DNA of 64,000 nt from Pleomorphomonas oryzae DSM 16300. GTDB lineage: Bacteria > Pseudomonadota > Alphaproteobacteria > Rhizobiales > Pleomorphomonadaceae. The position numbers and the translations under genes were made by a program. The notes below the pieces were generated by a model. It had not been told where the DNA came from. It did no database searches and saw only the letters and a program-made list of their open reading frames with translations. Positions 52,273 through 61,769 of the stretch are shown here, piece after piece; position 1 is the first letter of the stretch; every line of letters starts with the position of its first letter. The stretch lies in NCBI RefSeq assembly GCF_000422965.1, contig NZ_AUHB01000004.1, forward strand, positions 186,001-250,000. The letters are read 5' to 3'.

Positions 52273-52421
52273 GGCAATGATCCATTAGTTCAATCTTGCA
52301 CAGCTTAGAGCGATACCGTTAAAGGCTGGCAAACTCGTCTGACATCTTCAGGAAAAATACAGATCGGGCATCTGGTCTTCCCTGGGGAGCGAACGGCGGA
52401 ACATCTGGAACAGGCGAACTC

Positions 52422-53321
52422 ATGTCGAACCGTGCTCGCGCCACCCTGGTCGGCCTTACCGCGATTTTGATGTGGTCGATGCTCGGCGTGTTCACCGGCG
52501 GTTCGGGCGCCGTGCCGCCCTTCCTGCTCAATGCCTTGTGCTTTGGCTTGTCCGGCTCAGTTGCCACGCTCTGGCTGATCGCCAAGGGGCGAGCCAATGT
52601 CCTGAGACAGCCGTTCAGGGTTTGGGCCATCGGAGCACTCGGTCTGTTCGGCTATCATGCGCTTTACTTCACGGCCCTGCGCACCGCACCGCTGGTCGAG
52701 GCCGGCCTCATCAACTATCTCTGGCCGTTGCTGATCGTGCTGTTCTCCGGCTTCCTGCCGGGTGAGCGGCTGCGCGTTCATCATCTCGCTGGCGTCGTGC
52801 TGGGCTTTGCCGGCGCGGCGCTTCTGGTCACGGCCGGCCGCTCCCTGACGCTCGATGGCGGATATGCCCTTGGCTATCTCGCCGCCTTCTTCGCCGCTGT
52901 TGTCTGGGCGGGGTATTCGGTCATCTCGCGCCGCTTTGCCGGGGTGCCCTCGGAGGCCGTCGCCGGCTTCTGCCTGGCCACCGCCCTCCTCAGCCTCGTC
53001 TGCCATGTCGCCTTTGAACAGACGGTGCTACCCGCCAATCCCTTCGAGTGGCTGATGATACTGCTCCTCGGCACCTTCCCGGTCGGTCTTGCCTTCTTCG
53101 TCTGGGACTACGGTGTCAAGCACGGCGACATCCAGCTCATCGGCACCGCCGCCTATGCCACGCCTGTGTTGTCGACCCTGCTGCTGACGCTCACCGGCTA
53201 CGGCACGCTCGGCTGGACGACGGCGCTCGCCTGCGCTCTTGTCACCCTCGGCGCCATCGTCGCCGCCTGGGATGCGCTCCCCTTCCGTCGCGGAGCAAAG
53301 GCCCGCCGGGCTGTTACCTGA
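52422..53321 (+). CDS. DMT superfamily (EamA) transporter
   Basis: This 299-residue inner-membrane protein has ten hydrophobic helices in two EamA repeats (about 5-138 and 148-285). ALRTAPLVEAGLINYLWPLLIVLFSGFLPGERL ends the first repeat, and GDIQLIGTAAYATPVLSTLLLTLTG lies in the second. The pattern resembles YddG-like aromatic amino-acid exporters, but the substrate is not certain. Its 3' end overlaps gloB by 8 bp tail to tail. Confidence 0.85.
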   Translation: MSNRARATLVGLTAILMWSMLGVFTGGSGAVPPFLLNALCFGLSGSVATLWLIAKGRANVLRQPFRVWAIGALGLFGYHALYFTALRTAPLVEAGLINYLWPLLIVLFSGFLPGERLRVHHLAGVVLGFAGAALLVTAGRSLTLDGGYALGYLAAFFAAVVWAGYSVISRRFAGVPSEAVAGFCLATALLSLVCHVAFEQTVLPANPFEWLMILLLGTFPVGLAFFVWDYGVKHGDIQLIGTAAYATPVLSTLLLTLTGYGTLGWTTALACALVTLGAIVAAWDALPFRRGAKARRAVT

Positions 53322-54084
53322 ATGTATCCTTGCGCCGGCGCAATTCGGCAAACACCTCGACCGCCGGCCGTCCCGACAGGCCCAATCGTTCAGCGAGCCG
53401 AGGATCGCCAGCTCTGAGGAACGGATTGGTGAGAAGCTCCCGCTTGAGCGTCACCGGCACGGTTGGCCGAGCGGCGGCGCGCAAGGCTTCCACCTCGGCA
53501 ACCCGCTCGGTCAGCACCGCGTTGTCTGGATCGACAGTCAGTGCAAAGCGGCCGTTGGAGGCGGTGTATTCGTGCCCTGGATAGACGGCCGTCTCCGGCG
53601 GCAGCGCAGCAAGCCGCAGCAGCGAATCCCACATATCCGCCGCGCTGCCCTCGAACAGGCGGCCGCAGCCGAGCGAGAACAGCGTATCGCCGGAAAACAG
53701 CGCCCGCGCCGCCGGCGCATGATAGACGATGTGACCGCGTGTATGTCCGGGCGTTGCGATGACGCGAAAGCCGAACGGCCCGACGGAAAAAGTCTCGCCG
53801 TCAGCCACTGCCTGGTCGAGCGGTGGCAGGCGATGGGCATCGGCGGCGGCGCCGATGAGCTTGGCTCCCGTGCGCTCAACGAGCTTGGCGGCGCCTTCGA
53901 TATGGTCGCCATGGTGATGTGTGAGCAGAAGGGCATCGAGCCGCCCACCCAACTCCTCGACGGCGGCGAGGATCGGCGCCGCTTCCGGCGCATCGAAGAC
54001 CACCGCCGCGCCGGTTTCCTCGTCATGGAGCAAATAGGCGTAGTTGTCGCTGAGACAGGCGATGACGTCGATCTTGGGGACCAT
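53314..54084 (-). CDS. gloB: Hydroxyacylglutathione hydrolase (glyoxalase II)
   Basis: This 256-residue metallo-beta-lactamase-fold enzyme hydrolyses S-lactoylglutathione to lactate and glutathione. It has THHHGDH (55-61), TPGHTRGHIVYH, the bridging Asp in FSGDTLFSLGCGRLFEG and YPGHEYT, plus a C-terminal glutathione-binding region. It completes methylglyoxal detoxification; mgsA, the producer, lies at 30 kb. AAGGAGG precedes the ATG at 54084. Confidence 0.94.
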   Translation of the reverse strand: MVPKIDVIACLSDNYAYLLHDEETGAAVVFDAPEAAPILAAVEELGGRLDALLLTHHHGDHIEGAAKLVERTGAKLIGAAADAHRLPPLDQAVADGETFSVGPFGFRVIATPGHTRGHIVYHAPAARALFSGDTLFSLGCGRLFEGSAADMWDSLLRLAALPPETAVYPGHEYTASNGRFALTVDPDNAVLTERVAEVEALRAAARPTVPVTLKRELLTNPFLRAGDPRLAERLGLSGRPAVEVFAELRRRKDTFR

Positions 54085-54189
54085 CGGAGCCTCCTTTACC
54101 GCCCTTACGAAAAAAGCAGCGGTCGCCATTGCGATAGAGCGACAGTCGATCAATATGGCGGAAAGGGCAAGGGCGCCCTGGAGCTCAGC

Positions 54190-54948
54190 ATGTTTCTCGA
54201 CGTGGTCGACCTCAGAGACTTCTATTCGAGCGATCTTGGCCGCGTCATCCGGCCGATCCTCACCGACCATTTCAGGAAGATCTGGCCGAGCGTTACCGGT
54301 GACCGGCTGGCCGGTCTCGGCTTCGCAACGCCCTATCTCGCGCCTTTCCGAGACGAGGCTGATCGGACGCTGGCGCTGATGCCGGCGGCGCAGGGTGCGG
54401 TCAACTGGCCGGCCGGCGGCCCGTCCGCCTCGGCACTGGTCTGCGACGACATGCTGCCGCTACCGGACGCCTCCATCGACCGGCTGCTGATTGTCCACGC
54501 GCTTGAAATGGCCAACGATCCGGCCGAGCTTCTGAAGGAGGCCTGGCGGGTGTTGTCACCGGGCGGCCGGGTGCTGGCCGTGGTGCCCAACCGGCGCGGC
54601 CTCTGGGCGCGCGTCGACACCTCGCCCTTCGGCTATGGCCGGCCGTTTTCCCGCGGCCAGATCACCAAGCTCTTGCGTGAGACGTCCTTTTCGCCCACTG
54701 CCTGGGATGAAGCGCTCTACGTGATGCCGGTACCGCGCCGCCATTTCATGCATGCCAGCGCCCGCTGGGAGGCAATCGGCGCACGCCTCTGGCCGGCTTT
54801 TGCCGGCGTCATCCTGGTGGAAGCGGCCAAGCATCTTCATCAGGGCGTACCGGTGATCCGCCGCGTCCGCTCGCCGGCGATCCGCCCGGTGCTGCTGCCC
54901 TCGCCGGCCGGCCTGCCGAGCCCGCACCGCACGGGTCCCAACACCTGA
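54190..54948 (+). CDS. Class I SAM-dependent methyltransferase
   Basis: This 252-residue protein has a methyltransferase core but a poor glycine-rich motif I (RLAGLGFATPYLAPF in its place). Later motifs are clearer: CDDMLPLPDASIDRLLIVHALEMANDPAELLKEAWRVLSPGGRVLAVVPNRRGLWA. The target is unknown. Such genes often sit next to gloB in alphaproteobacteria, as here (gloB is divergent). GGAG precedes the ATG at 54190. It converges with metW 5 bp away. Confidence 0.8.
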   Translation: MFLDVVDLRDFYSSDLGRVIRPILTDHFRKIWPSVTGDRLAGLGFATPYLAPFRDEADRTLALMPAAQGAVNWPAGGPSASALVCDDMLPLPDASIDRLLIVHALEMANDPAELLKEAWRVLSPGGRVLAVVPNRRGLWARVDTSPFGYGRPFSRGQITKLLRETSFSPTAWDEALYVMPVPRRHFMHASARWEAIGARLWPAFAGVILVEAAKHLHQGVPVIRRVRSPAIRPVLLPSPAGLPSPHRTGPNT

Positions 54949-54953
54949 AGGCC

Positions 54954-55589
54954 TTACCGGCCGCCACGCGACAGCAGGAACACCGCCTGCGCACCCAGGA
55001 CATTCCAGACGATCCACGGCAGGCTGAATGGCAGCCGTTTGCCGGAGGCGTCGAGGACGATTGCCTGATCGACATGCGCGCCGACGTCCTTTGCCAACTC
55101 GACGAAGTCGCGAATGGTGCAGAAGTGGATGTTGGGCGTGTCGTACCAGGAGTATGGCAGACGCTTGCTCACCGGCATGCGGCCGAGGAACATCAGGCGG
55201 AAGCGTACGTCGAGATGGCCGAAGTTCGGCAATGACACCACGACGCGGCGGCCGATGCGCAGCATCTCGTCGAGCACCTGACGGGCGTTGCGCGTCGCCT
55301 GGATGGTATGGCTCAGCACCACGTAGTCAAAGGACTGATCCGGATACTGCACGAGATCGCTGTCGGCATCGCCCTGGATCACCGAAAGGCCACGCCCGAC
55401 AGCGGCGTTGACACCTTCCTGGCTGATTTCGATACCGCGCGCGTCGACGCCGCGCGTCCGTTCCAGGAGTTCCAGCAGCGCGCCGTCGCCACAGCCGATG
55501 TCGAGGACGCGCGAGCCGGGCTCGATCAGGTTGGCGATCAGCTTGAGGTCGATGCGGACGTCGGAGGAAAGGTCGGCGAGGTCGGTCAT
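54954..55589 (-). CDS. metW: MetW methionine biosynthesis protein
   Basis: This 211-residue SAM-methyltransferase-fold protein has motif I in [15 protein letters not shown], then [69 protein letters not shown] and [18 protein letters not shown]. MetW partners MetX in homoserine acylation in several bacteria. It overlaps metX by 4 bp (55586-55589), so translation is coupled. Confidence 0.94.
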   Translation of the reverse strand: MTDLADLSSDVRIDLKLIANLIEPGSRVLDIGCGDGALLELLERTRGVDARGIEISQEGVNAAVGRGLSVIQGDADSDLVQYPDQSFDYVVLSHTIQATRNARQVLDEMLRIGRRVVVSLPNFGHLDVRFRLMFLGRMPVSKRLPYSWYDTPNIHFCTIRDFVELAKDVGAHVDQAIVLDASGKRLPFSLPWIVWNVLGAQAVFLLSRGGR

Positions 55590-56851
55590 CGAATATCCTC
55601 CGCCGCCGGCCCGGCAATGCCGCGCGCCCGCGCCGCGCCAGTCAGGAAGCCACGCACGATGCGGAACTGTTCCGGAATATCCAGAAGGAAACTGTCGTGA
55701 CCACGGTCACTGTCGATTTCCACGAAGCTGACCGGCGCGCCCGCCGCGTTGAGCGCATGCACCACCGCCCGGCTCTCCGAGGTCGGATACAGCCAGTCGG
55801 ACGTGAACGACAGCACGCAGAAGCGCGTCTTGGTTCCCTTGAATACGTTGGCCAGCACGCCGCCATGGTCGGCGGCGAGGTCGAAATAGTCGGTGGCACG
55901 GGTGACGTAGAGATAGGAATTGGCGTCGAAGCGATCAACGAAAGTCATGCCCTGATGTCGGAGATAGCTCTCGATCTGGAAATCCGCATCGAAACCGAAC
56001 GCCACCGCGTCGCGATCCTGCAGGTTGCGGCCGAATTTCTGATGCAGCGACTGGTCGGACATATAGGTGATGTGGGCCGCCATCCGTGCCACGGCGAGGC
56101 CCTTCTTCGGGTTGCGCCCCGCCTCGAGATAACGACCGCCGCACCAATCGGGATCGGCCATCACCGCCTGCCGCCCTACTTCATGAAACGCGATGTTCTG
56201 TGAGGAATGGCGATAGCTGGTGGCGATCGCCACCGTCGAAAAGACGCGCTCGGGATAGCTCGCCGCCCATTGCAGCGCCTGCATGCCGCCCATCGAACCG
56301 CCGACCACGGCGAACAGCTGGTCGATGCCGAGTGCCGTCACCAGCATGGCCTGCGCCCGAACCATGTCGGCGATGGTGACCACCGGCAGATCGAGCCCAT
56401 AGGGCTTTCCGGTTTCCGGATTGGTGCTGGCCGGCCCGGTGGTGCCGAGGCAGCCACCCAGCACGTTGGAACAGATGACGAAGAAACGATCGGTGTCGAT
56501 CGGTTTGCCGGGGCCGACCATCAGCGTCCACCAGCCCGGCTTGCCGGTGACCGGATTGGTGCTGGCGACATGCTGGTCGCCGGTCAGTGCGTGGCAGATC
56601 AGAATGGCGTTGGAGCGCTCGGCGTTGAGTTCGCCATAGGTCTGGTAGGCGATCTGCCAGGGACCGATCGCCGGACCGGCGTCCAGGGTGAGCGGCGCAT
56701 CCGTGCCGAAGCGCATGACGAGGCTCGAAGGATTGTCGGCCTCGCTGCGGCGCAGGCTGGCCTGCGCATCGGTTTCGGTAAGGGTCGCGTCCAACATCGT
56801 CTCTTGAACATCCGGCAGCTTCCGGGCAGCAGGCGCCATGCCGGTTGCCAT
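55586..56851 (-). CDS. metX: Homoserine O-acyltransferase MetX
   Basis: This alpha/beta-hydrolase-fold enzyme acylates homoserine (acetyl or succinyl) in methionine synthesis and has up to 421 residues. Motifs are [39 protein letters not shown], the nucleophile elbow [24 protein letters not shown] (Asp) and DRGHDSFL (His). The start is uncertain: ATG at 56851 would be nearly leaderless from the promoter at 56863-56891, while ATG at 56797 gives a length closer to relatives and a normal leader. metW follows in overlap. Confidence 0.94.
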   Translation of the reverse strand: MATGMAPAARKLPDVQETMLDATLTETDAQASLRRSEADNPSSLVMRFGTDAPLTLDAGPAIGPWQIAYQTYGELNAERSNAILICHALTGDQHVASTNPVTGKPGWWTLMVGPGKPIDTDRFFVICSNVLGGCLGTTGPASTNPETGKPYGLDLPVVTIADMVRAQAMLVTALGIDQLFAVVGGSMGGMQALQWAASYPERVFSTVAIATSYRHSSQNIAFHEVGRQAVMADPDWCGGRYLEAGRNPKKGLAVARMAAHITYMSDQSLHQKFGRNLQDRDAVAFGFDADFQIESYLRHQGMTFVDRFDANSYLYVTRATDYFDLAADHGGVLANVFKGTKTRFCVLSFTSDWLYPTSESRAVVHALNAAGAPVSFVEIDSDRGHDSFLLDIPEQFRIVRGFLTGAARARGIAGPAAEDIR

Positions 56852-56862
56852 GAAGGTGGTTA

Positions 56863-56891
56863 GCTATCGGAACGGGGCGGCCAAATGTCAA
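56863..56891 (-). promoter_or_regulatory. Promoter of metX-metW
   Basis: On the minus strand TTGACA (56891-56886) and GATAGC (56868-56863) are 17 nt apart, which predicts a start near 56856. This is only about 5 nt ahead of the first ATG. No SAM-II riboswitch fits in the remaining leader. Confidence 0.55.
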
Positions 56892-56934
56892 GAAAATCGG
56901 CGGCTCGGCCGCTGGGACGCGACGGAAGAGCCGT

Positions 56935-57360
56935 TCAAGGCGCACCCTGCCGGATGGCCCGGACCAGATCGCGGGCCGAGACTTTGGCGGCCTGCTGGTC
57001 GTCGGGGCCGAGCGGCCCGCAATCCCGCTCGAAATTGGTGCGATCCTCGGCAGGAAGCGGCCTGTCACCGATCGCCGCGACGACGATCCGCAGGGCGCAG
57101 GCTCTCACCGGATCGAGCCTGAAGGCACCATAGCAACCGTCAGCGAGACAAAAAGCAAAATTCCGCAGAGACGGCAGGTCGCCTGCCAGCGCCTTCGGCC
57201 ACTGCGGCGCCAGCGCCTTCTGCTGACCGGCGCACGCAGCGTCGCGTGAGACACTGCAATCGGCGAGCAGGTCGGTATAGGCCGGCACTCCATCGGCAGC
57301 ATGGACCGAAAAAGTGCCGACGGAGACGAGGAGGACAAGGGCGGAAACCAGCACACGCAT
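56935..57360 (-). CDS. Secreted cysteine-containing protein of unknown function
   Basis: This 141-residue protein has a clear Sec signal peptide (MRVLVSALVLLVSVGTFSVHA) and a mature part with six cysteines (DCS, AACA, FCLADGCYG, ACALR, RDCGP), which could form three disulfides in the periplasm. I do not recognise a family. GGAG lies upstream of the ATG at 57360. It sits between metX and a dehydrogenase on the same strand but has its own spacing and may be independent. Confidence 0.65.
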   Translation of the reverse strand: MRVLVSALVLLVSVGTFSVHAADGVPAYTDLLADCSVSRDAACAGQQKALAPQWPKALAGDLPSLRNFAFCLADGCYGAFRLDPVRACALRIVVAAIGDRPLPAEDRTNFERDCGPLGPDDQQAAKVSARDLVRAIRQGAP

Positions 57361-57495
57361 GAAGACGCTCCGAAGCCTCGGACCGGTCTCGCAAACGGCC
57401 AACCGGCAGGCGATTATTCGCCCAGCGCGGCAAGCCGCACAAGACCGCCCTTCTGCCCGCCTTCCGGGAGCGCCGATCAAAAGACCCCGAGGAAA

Positions 57496-58608
57496 TCAGG
57501 CCGGCGCAATACTCTCCTCAACGTCCACCCCCATACCTCTGAGGTTGCCGAGAAAAACCTCGGGATTCACAAAAACAGCTTGTGGCAAAAGACATGGACG
57601 GCGCACGCCATGGGTCATTTCCAGGACGCAAGCGGCCGCTGCGATGGCGGTCAACTCATAAGGATCACCGTGGCTGATCCGAAGCCGCGCGGTAGCGGGC
57701 AAACCATCGCGGCTTCCCCGACCATCGCAGACCAGCACTGTCCATTCCTCGTGTCGTGTCCAACGTTTCAACGCGGCCAGGAACGCGGTGGCTGCAAGAT
57801 GACGTAACGGCGGCAACATCGCCGCCAGCAGGGTAGCCGGCAGCACGATATGGTCAATGATCGGTCCGAAGCCGGCGATGTAGAAACCAGTGGTACGCAA
57901 GTGCGGGAAGCGGTCCGGCAGCAACCGGAGTTCCTCGATTCCCATGGCGATGGTTTGCTGCCGCCCCTGGGGCGCGCCAAAATCAAAGTCGCGATAGTTG
58001 CGCCAGGACCGAACCCATTGTCCGTCGCGAAAAGCGCTTGGATTCATATCCCTTAGCTCGTCTACGAAATCATCGGCCGCACCGGAGCCAAAGCTTAGGC
58101 GCGACCAATCGACGTTGAAGCAGGCATAGACCGGTGCGTGAGTGAGATCGACGGATGCCGAAAGCTTGCGAACCATCACCGCTGGCAGGCCAGGGTGGAA
58201 TCCGCCATCACTGACGAATTGCAGGCCGCGCCGCAGGATGTCTGGTTCAAGGGTTCTGAGCGCCCGCCACTTCATGGACGAAGACAGATGGATGTCGAAA
58301 TAATCGATTCCTATCTGCAGCGCCACATCCGCCACCGTTGGAGCATTGCGTGTCGCCGAGGTGGCGGAGACAACAAGATCGGTACCCGACAATGCTTTCA
58401 AGAGACCTTCGCGATCCGAGCTGTCGACGCTAATGCCAATCAGCGTGGCGCCGGTCTCTGCCGCGATTCGAGCTGCCGCGTCGTCCACCGAGGCCTTGCT
58501 CCGGCCCATCAGGCGAAGATCATAGCTGCCATTTCGTGCAAGCAGACGAGCAAGGCGACGGCCGGTATTGCCGGCTCCGCCCAGGATGGCAACAGTCGCT
58601 TTTGCCAC
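57496..58608 (-). CDS. Saccharopine dehydrogenase-like NAD(P)-binding protein
   Basis: This 370-residue soluble protein begins ATVAILGGAGNTGRRLARLLAR, a Rossmann loop, followed by LRLMGRSKASVDDAAARIA, GTDLVVSATSATRNAPTVADVALQIGIDYFDI and FVSDGGFHPGLPAVMVRKL. These match the saccharopine dehydrogenase / trans-acting enoyl reductase group. The reaction and substrate are unknown. The end of the protein is hydrophilic with no membrane helix except a possible hydrophobic patch near 250. No pathway partner is adjacent. Confidence 0.8.
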   Translation of the reverse strand: MAKATVAILGGAGNTGRRLARLLARNGSYDLRLMGRSKASVDDAAARIAAETGATLIGISVDSSDREGLLKALSGTDLVVSATSATRNAPTVADVALQIGIDYFDIHLSSSMKWRALRTLEPDILRRGLQFVSDGGFHPGLPAVMVRKLSASVDLTHAPVYACFNVDWSRLSFGSGAADDFVDELRDMNPSAFRDGQWVRSWRNYRDFDFGAPQGRQQTIAMGIEELRLLPDRFPHLRTTGFYIAGFGPIIDHIVLPATLLAAMLPPLRHLAATAFLAALKRWTRHEEWTVLVCDGRGSRDGLPATARLRISHGDPYELTAIAAAACVLEMTHGVRRPCLLPQAVFVNPEVFLGNLRGMGVDVEESIAPA

Positions 58609-58674
58609 GGAATCCTCCCCCCGGCACTTTGCTCGGGCCAGACTGAGCTTGTTCAGACGCGTGAACGAGACGTG

Positions 58675-59574
58675 TTACTGCGTAGAGGCACCCATCGGGC
58701 CAAGCCCGACCATGCGCCGGATATCGGCCGCGGCGGCCCCTGCCGCCCGCAACGCCGCCAAGCCTTCCGATCCCCGGGATTTCGACAGCTTGCGCCCTTC
58801 GACATCAACGATCAGCCGGTGATGGTGATAGCGCGGCGCCGGCAATCCAAGCAGCGTCTGCAGCAAGCGATGCACGGCAGTGGCAAAATAAAGATCGCGG
58901 CCGCGCACCACATCGGTCACGCCCTGCAGTGCGTCATCGACAACGACGGCGAGATGATAGGCGGCCGGAGAGAACTTGCCGGCCAGCACGACATCCCCCC
59001 AAGCAGCGGGATCGGCGACAACTGTCTCGGCCCGCCCATCAAGACGGTCACCGAATTCCTGCCAGGACAGTGGGCCGGTGAGACGGATCGCCTTCATCAT
59101 GTCGAGCCGCAACGCATGGGGTTGGCCAGCCCGGGCAAAGGCTTCGGCTTCCTCCGGTGGCCGGTCGCGGTCGACAGAGGGATAGAGCGGCGCTCCGTCG
59201 GGATCGCGCGGCCACGGCCGGCCGCTCCGGGCTTCCTCGGCGACGATGGTGGCGGCGATCTCCGTCCGGCTCAGGAAGGAACGGTAGACGAGCCCCAGGG
59301 CTGTTAGACGCTGAAGGGCGGCGGCATAGTCGCCCGCGTGCTCGGATTGCCGGCGGACTGGCTTTTCATAAGTGACCCCAAGCCAGTTGAGGTCGTCGAG
59401 AATGGCGCGCTCGTATTCCGGCCGTGCGCGGGTACCGTCGACATCTTCGATGCGAACCAGCATGCGCCCACCCGTTGCGGCGGCCATATCGGCATTGAGC
59501 AGTGCCGACAGCGCGTGGCCCAGATGCAAAGGACCGTTTGGCGACGGCGCGAAACGAAAGACGGGAACGGTCAT
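58675..59574 (-). CDS. gluQRS: Glutamyl-Q tRNA(Asp) synthetase
   Basis: This 299-residue truncated glutamyl-tRNA synthetase attaches glutamate to queuosine in tRNA-Asp. It has RFAPSPNGPLHLGHA (HIGH box), LVRIEDVDGTRARPEY, DVVRGRDLYFATAVHRLLQTLLGLPAPRYHHH and the KLSKS loop in GRKLSKSRGSEG. No anticodon-binding domain is present, as expected. The zinc-binding cysteines of the E. coli enzyme are absent; the whole protein has no cysteine. Confidence 0.92.
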   Translation of the reverse strand: MTVPVFRFAPSPNGPLHLGHALSALLNADMAAATGGRMLVRIEDVDGTRARPEYERAILDDLNWLGVTYEKPVRRQSEHAGDYAAALQRLTALGLVYRSFLSRTEIAATIVAEEARSGRPWPRDPDGAPLYPSVDRDRPPEEAEAFARAGQPHALRLDMMKAIRLTGPLSWQEFGDRLDGRAETVVADPAAWGDVVLAGKFSPAAYHLAVVVDDALQGVTDVVRGRDLYFATAVHRLLQTLLGLPAPRYHHHRLIVDVEGRKLSKSRGSEGLAALRAAGAAAADIRRMVGLGPMGASTQ

Positions 59575-59679
59575 GTCTCAACAGAGTTGGCAACCTGTCC
59601 GGCTCTGCTGCCGGCTTCTGGCAGACTGGACAGTATACGTTCGCAGTGTTGAAGTCTCGCTCCCAAGGAGGACCCCGCG

Positions 59680-60321
59680 ATGCGCCTCATCCTGACCGAT
59701 GCCGACATGATCGAGGGCCTCGATTACCTGCAGCGTGTCGACCCCCGCCTTGTGCCGGTCATGGCGATGGCTGGCTCCGTCGGCATCCGCTATCGCCCGC
59801 CCGGCTTTGAGGGCATCGCCCGCATCGTCATGGGGCAGCAACTGTCCGTCGCCAGCGCCGACGCCATCTGGGGCCGGTTCGAAACGCTCCTTGGCGAAGC
59901 CACGGCCGAGAATTATCTGCGTCAGACCGAGGAAGCATTGCGCGCCGCCGGTCTGTCGGGCGGCAAGATCAAGACGCTCAACGCCCTGGCGGAGGCCGCC
60001 GCCGGCGGCCTTGATCTCGAAGGTCTCGCCGCCGAGCCGGCGGAGACAGCGACCGAAAAGCTGACGGCGATCCATGGCATCGGCCGCTGGACGGCGGAAA
60101 TCTTCCTGCTGTTCTGTGCCCGCCATGCTGACGTACTGCCGGCCGGCGACCTTGCCCTGCAAGCGGCGGCAGCCGAAGCACTGTCGCTGGAAAAGCGCCC
60201 CAGCGAAAAGGAATTGCGGGCGATATCAGAGCTTTGGTCGCCCTGGCGTGGCGTTGCGGCCAAATTGCTTTGGGCCTATTACAAGGAGATGCGACAGGGC
60301 AGGAACGTCCTCCCGGTCTGA
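59680..60321 (+). CDS. DNA-3-methyladenine glycosylase II (AlkA-like, HhH-GPD)
   Basis: This 213-residue base-excision enzyme removes alkylated bases. The helix-hairpin-helix is LTAIHGIGRWTAEIFLLF (128-145), and the catalytic Asp is Asp157 in DVLPAGDLAL. IVMGQQLSVASADAIWGRF and LSGGKIKTLNALAEA also match the family. It lacks the E. coli AlkA N-terminal domain, fitting the shorter class. The start at 59680 follows CAAGGAGGAC. The esterase gene follows 23 bp later. Confidence 0.92.
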   Translation: MRLILTDADMIEGLDYLQRVDPRLVPVMAMAGSVGIRYRPPGFEGIARIVMGQQLSVASADAIWGRFETLLGEATAENYLRQTEEALRAAGLSGGKIKTLNALAEAAAGGLDLEGLAAEPAETATEKLTAIHGIGRWTAEIFLLFCARHADVLPAGDLALQAAAAEALSLEKRPSEKELRAISELWSPWRGVAAKLLWAYYKEMRQGRNVLPV

Positions 60322-60344
60322 ACCGATCCCGGAAGGAGTTCTCC

Positions 60345-61013
60345 ATGGCTGACATCGACGGTCCACGCCTCGACCCTGAAAGCGGCAAGGCCGACGCCCT
60401 GGTGGTTCTACTCCACGGCTATGGCGCCAACGGCGAGGACCTTTACGACATCGCCGAAAGCTGGGCGCCCTTCCTGCCGAATGTCGCCTTCGCTTCGCCG
60501 CATGCGCCGGAAGCCTGCCCCATGGCACCAGGCGGTCGCCAGTGGTTTCCGTTGACCATGCGCAACGACACCGAGCGCTGGGCGGGTGTCGTTGCCACCG
60601 GGCCGGCCCTCGATCGCTTTCTGGACGCCGAGCTGGAGCGCTGGGGCGTTTCAGCCGATCGCCTCGTGCTGGTCGGCTTCAGCCAGGGCACCATGATGGC
60701 GCTGCATGTCGGTTTGAGGCGCAAGGTGGCGCCGGCGCTGATCGTTGGTTACTCGGGCTATCTGGCGGGAGCCGAGCATCTTGCTGAGATCTCCGCGAAA
60801 CCGAAGGTACTGCTCGTCCACGGGACAGCCGATCAGGTACTGCCGGTCGAAAGCAGCCGAGTCGCGGCCGCTGCCCTCACCGCCGCCGGACTGCCGGTGT
60901 CGCTGCACCTCTCACCCGGCCTTGGTCACGGCATCGACCGCATGGGGCTTGTCCTTGGGCTCAGGACGATTGCCGAAGCGCTCGGCGTCGATCTTCCCGG
61001 TGAGGCTCACTGA
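60345..61013 (+). CDS. Phospholipase/carboxylesterase family hydrolase
   Basis: This 222-residue alpha/beta hydrolase of the acyl-protein thioesterase / phospholipase group has VVLLHGYGANGEDLYDIA, then the nucleophile Ser113 in VLVGFSQGTMMAL, Asp163 in GTADQVLPV and His195 in GLGHGIDRM. The substrate is unknown. GGAAGGAG precedes the ATG at 60345. It is probably cotranscribed with the glycosylase gene upstream. Confidence 0.88.
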   Translation: MADIDGPRLDPESGKADALVVLLHGYGANGEDLYDIAESWAPFLPNVAFASPHAPEACPMAPGGRQWFPLTMRNDTERWAGVVATGPALDRFLDAELERWGVSADRLVLVGFSQGTMMALHVGLRRKVAPALIVGYSGYLAGAEHLAEISAKPKVLLVHGTADQVLPVESSRVAAAALTAAGLPVSLHLSPGLGHGIDRMGLVLGLRTIAEALGVDLPGEAH

Positions 61014-61102
61014 CCGCGCGCTTGACGATCGCCACCCAATGACGGATTGAGCGCCCCTGCCATCTACGCGAATATGCGGAGGGTGGCTTGCCAGGAGGTA
61101 GC

Positions 61103-61684
61103 ATGGTTCGGCTCAATCGCATCTATACCCGCACCGGTGACGACGGTTCGAGCGGTCTTTCCACCGGCGAGCGCCGGCCGAAAGACGACCCGCGGTTCGA
61201 AGCGATCGGCGGTGTCGACGAAACCAATGCGGCGATTGGCATGGCTCGCCTGCATATCACCGAATATCCCGACCTCGACCTGATGCTGGGCGCCATCCAG
61301 AACGATCTGTTCGATCTCGGAGCCGATCTGGCGACACCGGCCACCGTCGAGCCGCCGGCCTTCGAGCCGTTGCGTATCCTGGCCGTCCAGGTCGAGCGAC
61401 TGGAAAAGGAAATCGACTACCTGAACCGTGGTCTTGCGCCGCTCACGACCTTCGTCTTGCCCGGCGGCAGCGCCGCCGCCGCCCACCTGCATATGGCACG
61501 CACCATTTGCCGGCGGGCCGAGCGGGCCACGGTGACGCTGGCCCGAACGGCGGGCGAACAGGTGAACCCGGAGGCGGTGCACTACCTCAATCGTCTGTCC
61601 GACTTCCTGTTCGTGGCAAGCCGGTGGGCGAATGACCTCGGTGGTCGTGATGTGCTGTGGGTGCCTGGCCAGAACCGGGAGTGA
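61103..61684 (+). CDS. Cob(I)yrinic acid a,c-diamide adenosyltransferase, PduO type
   Basis: This 193-residue enzyme transfers adenosyl from ATP to cob(I)alamin to make coenzyme B12. PduO features are RIYTRTGDDGSSGLSTGERRPKDDPRFEAIGGVDETNAAIGMAR at the N-terminus, FVLPGGSAAAAHLHMARTICRRAER with the key arginines and NRLSDFLFVASRWAN. AGGAGGTAGC precedes the ATG at 61103. It is unrelated to its neighbours; no cobalamin riboswitch is seen upstream. Confidence 0.93.
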   Translation: MVRLNRIYTRTGDDGSSGLSTGERRPKDDPRFEAIGGVDETNAAIGMARLHITEYPDLDLMLGAIQNDLFDLGADLATPATVEPPAFEPLRILAVQVERLEKEIDYLNRGLAPLTTFVLPGGSAAAAHLHMARTICRRAERATVTLARTAGEQVNPEAVHYLNRLSDFLFVASRWANDLGGRDVLWVPGQNRE

Positions 61685-61700
61685 GCACGAACGAATGCGA

Positions 61701-61724
61701 GCCAAGGGATCAATGTCCCTTGGC
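61701..61724. terminator. Hairpin between convergent adenosyltransferase and cpdR
   Basis: GCCAAGGGA pairs perfectly with TCCCTTGGC around a 6-nt loop, midway between two convergent genes. There is no T-tract, so it is a probable bidirectional 3'-end structure rather than a classic terminator. Confidence 0.5.
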
Positions 61725-61769
61725 GCCGAGCGTCGGCGAACCGGCTGCATGAGCTAGGCGGCTCGGCCT

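Noticed and set aside
56798-56934. SAM-II riboswitch upstream of metX
   Set aside because: The predicted transcription start leaves too short a leader, and no SAM-II pseudoknot motif can be read.
61014-61102. Cobalamin riboswitch before the PduO gene
   Set aside because: The gap is only 89 bp and holds no B12-box-like sequence.
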